From a virus: DNA of 21,918 nucleotides. Positions 7,449 to 12,340 of the stretch are shown here, piece after piece (the first letter of the stretch is position 1; every line of letters starts with the position of its first letter). The stretch spans positions 1 to 21,918 of the IMG/VR virus record IMGVR_UViG_3300020558_000039, one strand, 5' to 3'. Under the pieces are notes generated by a model that made no database searches, was not told the origin of the DNA, and saw only the letters and a list, made by a program, of their open reading frames with translations. A program made the position numbers and the translations under genes.

Positions 7449-7895
7449 TTACCTCGATAAAATTGCATAACCACTAAAGGGACTACTAAAAATAATTTGA
7501 GTAGTATTTAAAGAAAGGTTTTGTACAAAAGCTTCTATTTTTACTCCCCCTGAACTAAAAACTTGAGTCTGTGGCTCAAAGCCTAAATTATGAATAATTG
7601 TCCAGGTTGCAGATGCAGGCGATTGAGTATGCTTGTAAAAAGCACTTCCCTCTCCCGGTAGTCCAGGAGAACCCCGAACATCAACAGCAGAGCTAATTGA
7701 AGAAACTAGCCCAGACGGACCAATATAACCACCCGTTGCTGGAGGAGTACCCGAACCTCCTACCCAATTAACTACCTGAAAAACCCGGCGATTACCATCA
7801 GCAACTAGGGACAAAACAGGCGACCATCCAGCACCTCCAAGAGTAGCTGAAACAATTACTTGCCTAGAACTTCCAGTTATTTCAATTGGCATCAA
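7449..7895 (-). CDS. Tail/fibre-associated protein (148 aa)
   Basis: 148 residues in two parts. The N-terminal half contains ADGNRRVFQVVNWVGGSG ... TGGYIGPSGLVSSISSAVDVRG, a pattern common in fibre-proximal proteins of phages. The C-terminal half (FYKHTQSPASATWTIIHNLG ... VFSSGGVKIEAFVQNLSLN ... IIFSSPFSGYAILS) is the short beta domain found at the end of many tail proteins, with a W-T-I-x-H-N-L-G motif. A small G-x-P-G-x-P-G linker lies between the halves. Its ATG overlaps the stop of the 159-aa gene by 4 bases (ATGA), so translation is coupled. Family assignment is by pattern memory only. Confidence 0.8.
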   Translation of the reverse strand: MMPIEITGSSRQVIVSATLGGAGWSPVLSLVADGNRRVFQVVNWVGGSGTPPATGGYIGPSGLVSSISSAVDVRGSPGLPGEGSAFYKHTQSPASATWTIIHNLGFEPQTQVFSSGGVKIEAFVQNLSLNTTQIIFSSPFSGYAILSR

Positions 7896-8371
7896 ACTTC
7901 CCCCCTAACGACTACGGGAATTAAATCTAGCCCTAAAGGTTCAACAACGAGCCGATTAGCAATAGTTTTAGATGCCTCTAAGTCAGCTTGCCAGTAATCT
8001 CTTCCCACTTTTGGCTGTCCGATTTCCTTAAAAGCGACAGGAGTAACGTCCATCTCAGCAGTGATATTGCTATCGATAATTAAATGAAAATAAGTATAAT
8101 TTTGATATTCAATTGGGTCTTCTCCCTCTTCATAAGCAGGTAAAATAAAATTGCCAAATTGCAACCCATCGATCCGACCGACTGCCATGCGATCTTCTCC
8201 AAATTGCTTTGCTACATAAAAATTAATGTTCCATGTAGTAAAATCCCCCTGAATAAAAAACTCCTCATCCCAAGTCGATCCCTTTTTAATCTCAATAACA
8301 ATTTCACTGGCAATCGTAGGATACGATTGCCCTTTAAGAAAATAGTTACCAGTAAGGACTTTTTGAGCCAT
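7892..8371 (-). CDS. First gene of the tail operon: probable fibre-adaptor protein (159 aa)
   Basis: 159 residues, beta-rich. The segment IEIKKGSTWDEEFFIQGDFTTWNINFYVAKQFG resembles the N-terminal domain of phage upper-baseplate or fibre-adaptor proteins, in which a G-x-T/D-W strand is followed by a D-L/F-T-x-W strand. The rest alternates hydrophobic and polar residues with no membrane segment. It heads a set of eight minus-strand frames with gaps of -4 to 37 bases, so it is the promoter-proximal gene of the tail operon. No strong Shine-Dalgarno precedes the ATG at 8371. A TATAAT hexamer 26-31 bases upstream is a candidate -10 element. Confidence 0.75.
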   Translation of the reverse strand: MAQKVLTGNYFLKGQSYPTIASEIVIEIKKGSTWDEEFFIQGDFTTWNINFYVAKQFGEDRMAVGRIDGLQFGNFILPAYEEGEDPIEYQNYTYFHLIIDSNITAEMDVTPVAFKEIGQPKVGRDYWQADLEASKTIANRLVVEPLGLDLIPVVVRGEV

Positions 8372-8396
8372 CGATGAGGTGCGTACTGTTTCTTGT

Positions 8397-8402
8397 ATTA
8401 TA
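8397..8402 (-). promoter_or_regulatory. Candidate -10 element of the tail operon
   Basis: On the minus strand this reads TATAAT, 26-31 bases before the ATG of the first tail gene, giving a predicted 5' leader of about 20 bases. The sequence at the -35 distance is a poor match to TTGACA, so if this is a promoter it may need a phage activator. Confidence 0.3.
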
Positions 8403-8455
8403 TCTTGAATTTTCTTTTTTGAGATATAATAAAAAGGAAAACATATTTACACCGC

Positions 8456-8497
8456 CGCGCTCTTTTATACCGCACCCGGGAGCGCGTTTATTTTTTT
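8456..8497 (+). terminator. Rho-independent terminator-like hairpin facing right
   Basis: CGCGCTC (8456-8462) pairs with GAGCGCG (8480-8486) across a 17-base loop, followed by a T-rich run ending at 8497. The orientation ends plus-strand transcription, yet no plus-strand gene lies just upstream, since the tail genes are on the other strand. It may stop antisense transcription or form the end of a small RNA. Confidence 0.5.
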
Positions 8498-8500
8498 GTC

Positions 8501-8530
8501 TTGACAATTCTATTAAGACTATGAGAGAAT
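8501..8530 (+). promoter_or_regulatory. Weak sigma70-type promoter candidate between two terminators
   Basis: TTGACA at 8501-8506 is a perfect -35 box. The best -10 partner is GAGAAT at 8525-8530 (18-base spacer, four of six consensus bases). If used, transcription would start near 8537 and run into the terminator at 8553-8583, giving an RNA of about 45 bases. Low confidence. Confidence 0.25.
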
Positions 8531-8552
8531 TTTTTTAAAGATTGACTTGGAT

Positions 8553-8583
8553 TACCGCCCTACGAGGGAGCGGTATTTTTTTT
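8553..8583 (+). terminator. Rho-independent terminator facing right
   Basis: TACCGC pairs with GCGGTA (stem 8553-8576, with further partial pairing of CC and GG inside) and is followed by nine T residues. This is the best-formed terminator on the plus strand in the non-coding region. No plus-strand gene precedes it within the window except antisense sequence. Confidence 0.6.
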
Positions 8584-8639
8584 ATCTATCCGTATTACAT
8601 ATACTACAAATACTACAGAGCGGTTGTTAGGTTGTAGAT

Positions 8640-9295
8640 AGATTGTTAATAAGGTTATCGACAATCGAAACCCTTGCTGAGTATAGGCTTTAGACTTTGT
8701 AGATATTGTCGATGCCTTATAGAGGAAAAGAGAGAAAAGAAGATATACAGCAAAGTCAGCAATAAAAGTGATTAAACGCAAAACTGGCTCCATTGACAAA
8801 AAGCTGTATTTTGGGCTAACTAGAGGATTTTAGAGGTGAGAAGTGGTTCATCGCTAATCTGTTCTTTTTGTATTTGATTGTAGATAAGGTTATCTACAAT
8901 CAAAATCCTTACCCCGACTAGGTTTTAGGCTTTGTAGATATTGTTGATGCTCTATAGAGAGAAAAGAATAAAGAAACCAAACAAGGTCAGCAATAAAAAG
9001 AAACAGGCTCAACAGTAAAACAAAAAAATACACACGGGGTAATCATCAACAATATCAACAAAGAAGTACAGAAATAATGAAAGCTATATATATCAATACT
9101 TTTATCCTTTTTATTTTTGTTAATAAGGGTATTTACAATCTATTTACAAACTAACAATCTAATTAATCGAGGTCAGCAATAAAAACATAAAAAATCCTGA
9201 CACGGGAATAAGGCTAACAACATCAACAAAGTCTAGAGCCTATATATATCAAGACTTCCATTGTTAATATCCTTATCTACAATCTAATTACAAAC
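8640..9295. repeat. Non-coding repeat region with DnaA-box-like 9-mers; candidate replication origin or control region
   Basis: About 1 kb from 8372 to 9415 holds no convincing gene. Within it are two long degenerate direct repeats (about 8645-8795 and 8880-9010), sharing a run of GGTTATC-x-ACAATC, TTTGTAGATATTG and GTCAGCAATAAAA. Parts recur further right: GTCAGCAATAAAA three times in all (8755, 8987, 9172), the TTAATA..TTACAATC unit near 9119 and 9263, and inverted copies of the TTTGTAGATATTG element near 9046 and 9211. TTATCTACA or TTATCGACA occurs at 8655, 8890 and 9273 and in reverse at 8879. Each differs by one base from the E. coli DnaA box TTATCCACA. AT-rich stretches (TATATATATC) adjoin. 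An iteron-type origin or a multi-operator control region would both fit. Confidence 0.5.
8873..8904. repeat. 32-base perfect inverted repeat with two opposed DnaA-box-like sites
   Basis: Fifteen-base arms (8873-8887 and 8890-8904) are exact reverse complements separated by GG. Each arm contains a TTATCTACA 9-mer, so the palindrome presents two head-to-head copies. It is the centre of the repeat region and a likely protein-binding site or a cruciform-forming sequence. Confidence 0.7.
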
Positions 9296-9303
9296 CAACA
9301 AAC

Positions 9304-9330
9304 AAAAAACCCCTGTAGTCTCTACAGGGG
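9304..9330 (-). terminator. Rho-independent terminator of the antirepressor-like gene
   Basis: A 9-bp stem (CCCCTGTAG at 9310-9318 with CTACAGGGG at 9322-9330, loop of three) is followed on the minus strand by six T residues. It lies 85 bases past the stop of the minus-strand gene at 9416, in the right orientation to end it. A strong, conventional terminator. Confidence 0.85.
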
Positions 9331-9415
9331 TTAGCTTTATCAGTTATGTACCAGTTATGGTGTCAATTTCTGTTTTTTATTTTAGCAGTAAACAACCTTG
9401 TTTACTGATTTTCCC

Positions 9416-9838
9416 CTAATATCCCCCCATTAACTCGATTTGTTCCTCTAGAGTAGAGTTCTCGCTCTCAAGCTTTTTAATTTGGTCTTTTAAGCCGAGG
9501 ATTTCATCGATATAGTCAACTTCTCGATAATCCAATTCGTCGATTTTGGCAGTCAATTCAGCAACTTGAGAGCCAAGTCGCTTGTTAGCCTCAATTGCCT
9601 CACTTTTGACCTGAAAACCGGCTAAGGTGTGAAGGAATAAGCGAACGCCCAACTGCATTACTTTTAGGGCTAGTTCGTGATTGTCTTTAATTAGCCACTG
9701 GCAGATTAAATTTTCTGGGATTAATGCAACACCTTGTAACCCGCCTGCTGTCTCGATTTGAGCCTGTTCAAGACCCTTTTCACGCAAACCACTCATAGTC
9801 AAACGGCGAGAAATAGTCGAAGGTATTTTCCCTGACAT
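9416..9838 (-). CDS. Antirepressor/KilA-like DNA-binding protein, main frame (gene frameshifted near its 5' end)
   Basis: 140 residues from the first in-frame ATG. PSTISRRLTM is a probable helix-turn-helix recognition region. It is followed by GLEQAQIETAGGLQGVALIPENLICQWLIKDNHELALKVMQLGVRLFLHTLAGF, a pattern I recall from cyanobacterial and cyanophage antirepressor-like proteins, and a C-terminal coiled coil (residues ~87-135, with V-x-x-L-x-x-K-I-x-x-L repeats). Such proteins bind DNA and often act in the lysis/lysogeny switch or host interference. The same frame continues upstream of this ATG as INTETGESFASISGYAR before meeting a stop, and the family's expected N-terminus sits in the other frame. 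So the intact gene probably starts at 9939, with a one-base deletion or a -1 shift near 9890. The ATG at 9838 has no ribosome-binding site. Confidence 0.75.
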   Translation of the reverse strand: MSGKIPSTISRRLTMSGLREKGLEQAQIETAGGLQGVALIPENLICQWLIKDNHELALKVMQLGVRLFLHTLAGFQVKSEAIEANKRLGSQVAELTAKIDELDYREVDYIDEILGLKDQIKKLESENSTLEEQIELMGGY

Positions 9839-9939
9839 CCGGGCATATCCACTAATTGAGGCAAAGCTCTCACCGGTCTCGGTATTAATATTAATTCAAT
9901 ACCATCGTGATCAAAACGCTGTAAACTAGAATTAGTCAT
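9839..9939 (-). pseudogene. Out-of-frame 5' end of the antirepressor-like gene
   Basis: From an ATG at 9939 the minus strand reads MTNSSLQRFDHDGIELI, then loses the family pattern. Moving back one base at about 9889-9891 restores INTETGESFASISGYARMSGK and joins the downstream frame, giving a 174-residue protein in all. The site is not a classical X-XXY-YYZ slippery heptamer, so a mutation or an assembly error is likelier than programmed frameshifting. Confidence 0.65.
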
Positions 9940-9970
9940 GATTTACTCTGTAGTAGTAATTGTGATGAGT

Positions 9971-9988
9971 CCCCCGTTAACGCGGGGG
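9971..9988. promoter_or_regulatory. GC-rich palindrome in the divergent intergenic region (operator candidate)
   Basis: CCCCCG (9971-9976) pairs with CGGGGG (9983-9988) around a 6-base centre, in otherwise AT-rich sequence between the divergent antirepressor-like gene and the small gene at 10017. A TATTAT -10 candidate follows at 9997-10002, which would place the palindrome at the -35 position of the rightward promoter. An operator bound by the PadR or Cro-like protein is plausible. Confidence 0.4.
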
Positions 9989-10016
9989 CATACCAATATT
10001 ATACCGTATTTAAAAT

Positions 10017-10256
10017 ATGTCTGACAAATTTGACCGATGTGGTGGGTATTCAGCAAAAATTGACCGATTACCAGGTATTCCTCCTGATTTCAAGTCGAAT
10101 GTCGTCAAACCACCACAATCTAGGGTTATTGTTTTGCTGAAAACTGGAGAGATCAGAGAAATCCCCGATGATCAGCTAGAGTCTTTTCTTGAGGAAAACC
10201 AAGATTTAATTCAAGATCGACAATCACCCAGAAAAAGACCGATTAGAAAACTTTAA
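10017..10256 (+). CDS. Hypothetical basic small protein upstream of a PadR regulator (79 aa)
   Basis: 79 residues, unrecognised. The middle (RVIVLLKTGEIREIPDDQLESFLEENQDLIQ) reads as a short beta hairpin followed by an acidic helix. Both ends are basic (SDKFDRCGGYSAKIDR; SPRKRPIRKL). The ATG has no Shine-Dalgarno and lies about 15 bases after a TATTAT box, so the message may be nearly leaderless. The PadR-type gene starts 4 bases after its stop, so the two are co-expressed, and a regulator/partner pair is possible. No known toxin or antitoxin motif is visible. Confidence 0.6.
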   Translation: MSDKFDRCGGYSAKIDRLPGIPPDFKSNVVKPPQSRVIVLLKTGEIREIPDDQLESFLEENQDLIQDRQSPRKRPIRKL

Positions 10257-10260
10257 AGCA

Positions 10261-10554
10261 ATGACAAACAAAGAAATCCTTGTTTTACGCTCTCTTTACA
10301 ATAAAGAATTGTCAGGATTGCAGATAATTGAATCTATAGCCAGTACTAAAGGTAGAAGCCTTGATATTGGCTCGTTTTACCCTGTATTTCAGAAATTAGA
10401 GGAAAAAGGACTCATTAAATCTCGATGGGGAACCGAGCGATCTAACGATAGAGCCGGTGCTAGAAAAAGATACTATCGACTTACCCAATCAGGAGAAAAA
10501 TCCCTTGCTGATATTCAAGGATTTGATAATTCTCTTAATTGGGATTTTACTTGA
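10261..10554 (+). CDS. PadR-family transcriptional regulator
   Basis: 97 residues, matching the winged-helix core of PadR proteins almost end to end: LRSLYNKELSGLQIIESIAS (helices 1-2), GSFYPVFQKLEEKGLIKSRWG (recognition helix and start of wing; the G-S/T-x-Y-P-x-x-x-x-L-E-x-x-G motif is diagnostic), and ARKRYYRLTQSGEKSL (wing and following helix). The C-terminal dimerisation domain of PadR subfamily 1 is absent, as in the short phage and plasmid members. It probably represses its own unit or a neighbouring promoter such as the one at 9940-10016. It is co-transcribed with the 79-aa gene four bases upstream. Its 3' end nearly touches the 3' end of a minus-strand tRNA. Confidence 0.9.
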   Translation: MTNKEILVLRSLYNKELSGLQIIESIASTKGRSLDIGSFYPVFQKLEEKGLIKSRWGTERSNDRAGARKRYYRLTQSGEKSLADIQGFDNSLNWDFT

Positions 10555-10558
10555 TTAA

Positions 10559-10631
10559 TGTGGGGTCTAGGAGTCGAACCTAGTGTTTTAGGCTTATGAG
10601 GCCTATGTGGAAACCATTTCACTCACCCCGC
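10559..10631 (-). tRNA. tRNA with CAT anticodon (Met or Ile2; 73 nt, CCA not encoded)
   Basis: The minus strand folds as a complete cloverleaf: acceptor GCGGGGT with ACCCCAC (one C-A mismatch at pair 2-71), D stem GTG/CAC with a GG-containing loop, anticodon stem TAGGC/GCCTA with loop CTCATAA, a 5-base variable loop, and T stem CTAGG/CCTAG with loop TTCGACT, then discriminator A. The anticodon CAT means either elongator Met or, after lysidine modification, AUA-reading Ile. It lacks the three GC pairs of an initiator anticodon stem. It lies 20 bases downstream of the Cro-like gene on the same strand, so they may be co-transcribed. Identity between Met and Ile is undecided. Confidence 0.85.
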
Positions 10632-10651
10632 TTTGCCAGTATATCACACTT

Positions 10652-10855
10652 TCAATCAATCCAATAGACAATTTCGTTAGGCTGTATCTCGTACCTATCA
10701 CAGATTGCCTGTAAAACTGTGATAGACGGCAAGTGACTAGGATTCTGAGATAGCTTGTATCCCGTGGACATCGCAATCCCTGTTTGCTGAACGAATTTAT
10801 AGATTGTGATGCCTCTAGATTCTGTAAATTCCTTGACTCTGTTTTTTAGTACCAT
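10652..10855 (-). CDS. Cro/CI-type (XRE) helix-turn-helix regulator, 67 aa
   Basis: 67 residues forming one helix-turn-helix domain of the Cro/C1 type: helix 1 VKEFTESRG, helix 2 IYKFVQQTG, recognition helix STGYKLSQNP, then the SITVLQAICDRYEIQPNEIVYW helices that close the fold (the L-x-x-I-C-x-x-x-x-x-x-P-x-E-I motif is typical). There is no extra effector domain, so it is a small repressor of the Cro kind. It is transcribed leftward, away from the accessory operon that starts at about 10940, and the two units share an AT-rich intergenic region. It probably binds there, around the CAATATTG palindrome overlapping the rightward -35 region. Confidence 0.9.
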   Translation of the reverse strand: MVLKNRVKEFTESRGITIYKFVQQTGIAMSTGYKLSQNPSHLPSITVLQAICDRYEIQPNEIVYWID

Positions 10856-10907
10856 TGTATTAGTTTTGTGTCTCTATAATTTATTATAACTTTTTTTGGA
10901 ATAATGC

Positions 10908-10937
10908 TTGACAATATTGCTGACTTTGCGGTAATAT
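10908..10937 (+). promoter_or_regulatory. Promoter of the rightward accessory-gene run
   Basis: TTGACA (10908-10913) and TAATAT (10932-10937) are spaced by 18 bases. CAATATTG just after the -35 box is a perfect 8-base palindrome and a possible operator for the divergent Cro-like repressor. On the other strand, TATAAT-like sequences near 10875-10888 could serve the repressor gene. Confidence 0.5.
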
Positions 10938-11018
10938 ACAGATATAGAGAAAGACGACCACTCCCAACTCCAAATTAGTGTGATCGCCTTTCCGTCAACC
11001 CTTATCAGGTCAAAAGCC

Positions 11019-11456
11019 ATGTTAGCATCCAATCGCGTATCTGTCAAATCTAACTCCGTCCCCGTCGTATCTGGCAATTTTACTATGGTCGCCAAAGGAC
11101 AAAAGCACCGTGTCGCTCTTGAAGTGTGGGGAGAGGGACAAATAACGACCCTCCGAGTCACCTGCCAGCAAACTGGCAAGGAGTGGTGGTTCGATACCTT
11201 CAATGGCAAGTTAAGCCGTGGGTTTAGTCCCGATGGTAAACTTCCCAACTGCGAATTACCTGAGGTTGAGTTTCAACCCGTCAAAAAAGCTTTTGTTATT
11301 TCCCCTACGATGGGACTTGTGAATTGTGGCGGACGCTACTATGAGATTCCTTCCAACGAACCTACGGACGATTTTATTTATGACGATACCGAGCCGTCGG
11401 ATTTAAGTCGGTACAGCGAACCAATGTCTGATCCGATGACATGGCAAGAGTTTTAA
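11019..11456 (+). CDS. Hypothetical protein (145 aa), first accessory gene
   Basis: 145 residues from the ATG at 11019; an in-frame GTG at 10980 would add 13 residues but lacks a ribosome-binding site. The centre is beta-rich (NFTMVAKGQKHRVALEVWGEGQITTLRVTCQQTGKEWWFDTFNGKL) and reads like a compact barrel. The C-terminus is acidic and disordered (PTDDFIYDDTEPSDLSRY). Two cysteines lie in NCE and NCGG. No family is recognised. It follows the promoter at 10908-10937 and is followed by TTATCAG/TGTCAG repeats, so it begins the cassette-like run. Two 6-bp hairpins with loops of 3-4 bases are visible in the coding sequence (TGCCAG/CTGGCA and GGTTGA/TCAACC). Confidence 0.65.
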   Translation: MLASNRVSVKSNSVPVVSGNFTMVAKGQKHRVALEVWGEGQITTLRVTCQQTGKEWWFDTFNGKLSRGFSPDGKLPNCELPEVEFQPVKKAFVISPTMGLVNCGGRYYEIPSNEPTDDFIYDDTEPSDLSRYSEPMSDPMTWQEF

Positions 11457-11458
11457 TT

Positions 11459-11490
11459 AGTTATCAGTTGTCAGTCATCAGTTGTCAGTA
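11459..11490. repeat. TTATCAG/TGTCAG tandem heptamer-like repeat before a gene
   Basis: Four tandem units of (A)GTTRTCAG type, one with TCATCAG, end in a TAAAAAC run just before an AGGAG site. It is the first of six such leaders in 11.4-14.7 kb; similar repeats are scattered in cyanobacterial intergenic regions. Confidence 0.8.
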
Positions 11491-11512
11491 AAAACTATTA
11501 GGAGTCAAAAAA

Positions 11513-11800
11513 ATGAAGGGTATTCGCATCGAAGGTTTTTCTCCGAGGTTAAGCAGCAGAATTGCTGTTATTGTCAGTACGAAATACATACTATGTGTTT
11601 TAGATACTTACGAGAATTTATTACCTTGTCCGCAAATTAAAAACACTGAACAATATTATGTAATATTCGACGATCCAATTGCATCATATTCAGTCATTAC
11701 AACACTTGAATTATCGCCGGGTCTAAAAGAATGGATTGATGAGCAGATCGTTGGTCGAGTTTGGACTGGGTACGGTAACGAGTATGATATTCCTGACTAA
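11513..11800 (+). CDS. Hypothetical protein (95 aa)
   Basis: 95 residues, unrecognised. The sequence has a beta-like N-terminal half (SRIAVIVSTKYILCVLDTY) and a C-terminal acidic/aromatic end (WTGYGNEYDIPD). There is no membrane segment. An AGGAG site precedes the ATG by 8 bases, directly after a TTATCAG/TGTCAG repeat. The next gene begins 55 bases downstream after another copy of the same repeat. These shared leaders argue that this is a real gene of the accessory run, but nothing shows its role. Confidence 0.6.
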   Translation: MKGIRIEGFSPRLSSRIAVIVSTKYILCVLDTYENLLPCPQIKNTEQYYVIFDDPIASYSVITTLELSPGLKEWIDEQIVGRVWTGYGNEYDIPD

Positions 11801-11803
11801 ATA

Positions 11804-11830
11804 TTAGTTATCAGTTATTAGCTATCAGTA
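11804..11830. repeat. TTATCAG-type leader repeat
   Basis: Three degenerate units (TTATCAG, TTATTAG, CTATCAG) precede ACAAATTATTTAGGAG. The segment from the AAACAAATT to the ribosome-binding site is nearly identical to that before the gene at 13918. Confidence 0.8.
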
Positions 11831-11855
11831 AAAACAAATTATTTAGGAGTAAAAA

Positions 11856-12239
11856 ATGATCATCAACGCAACCCCTCACACTATCACCATATTAAACAAA
11901 GAAGCTGGCATCACCCAAGATGAAAAAAAACAGTTTCTGGGAAACAAAGAGGCGATTGTGGTTCTCAAAGAAATCCCAGCATCCGGGATTCTCCCTCGGG
12001 TCAAAATGTCCAACGAACCCGCAGAACCCATTGACGGTATCCCAGTAGAAACCGTTATCTACGGGGAGATCGAGGGACTCCCTGAGTATCAGGAGGAGGT
12101 GTACTATATTGTCTCAGGATTAGTGGCTGCCGCTGCCGCTAAGATAGGTCGCGTGGATTGTTTAGCGCCCGGCGCGTTAGTCCGGGACAAAAATAATCCA
12201 AGTTTAATTTTAGGCTGTTTGTTTTTACAAAAGCCCTAG
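11856..12239 (+). CDS. Conserved phage/bacterial hypothetical of the 'NATPH' type (127 aa)
   Basis: 127 residues. It opens with IINATPHTITILN and continues with EIPASGILPRVKM, GIPVETVIYGEIEGLPE and YIVSGLVAAAA, ending in a LGC-x-x-F-x strand. I recognise this as a widespread small protein found in phages and actinobacteria: it starts with N-A-T-P-H, has a P-S/A-G-x-x-A/P-R-V segment and a V-x-G-x-x-x-G-L-P-x-x-x motif, and its function is unknown. It is probably a compact beta domain. An AGGAG site lies 7 bases before the ATG. It sits in the middle of the accessory run and is followed by a large inverted repeat and a possible promoter for the next gene. Confidence 0.75.
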   Translation: MIINATPHTITILNKEAGITQDEKKQFLGNKEAIVVLKEIPASGILPRVKMSNEPAEPIDGIPVETVIYGEIEGLPEYQEEVYYIVSGLVAAAAAKIGRVDCLAPGALVRDKNNPSLILGCLFLQKP

Positions 12240-12259
12240 ACAGTACAAGTGTTCAAAAA

Positions 12260-12304
12260 TAATTCTCCCACATACTTGACTTTATTGGGAGAATTAGACA
12301 TAGT
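12260..12304 (+). promoter_or_regulatory. 11-bp inverted repeat overlapping a candidate promoter
   Basis: TAATTCTCCCA (12260-12270) and TGGGAGAATTA (12286-12296) are perfect reverse complements around a 15-base centre. TTGACT at 12276-12281 lies in the loop, with CATAGT 17 bases later (four of six -10 bases). This could be an operator-controlled promoter for the hairpin-rich gene, or an intrinsic terminator lacking a T-run for the preceding gene. Confidence 0.45.
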
Positions 12305-12340
12305 AGTTATATAAACAAACACCACAAAGGACGAAAGACA

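Noticed and set aside
8560-8799. Minus-strand open frame of 79 codons
   Set aside because: It lies entirely within the repeat region, ends over a terminator, and its sequence is a translation of the repeat units; no ribosome-binding site.
9880-9895. Programmed -1 frameshift in the antirepressor-like gene
   Set aside because: No X-XXY-YYZ heptamer or clear downstream stimulatory structure at the shift point; mutation or sequence error is simpler.
10874-11248. Minus-strand frame of 124 codons
   Set aside because: Antisense to the 145-aa gene and overlapping its promoter; composition looks like a shadow frame.
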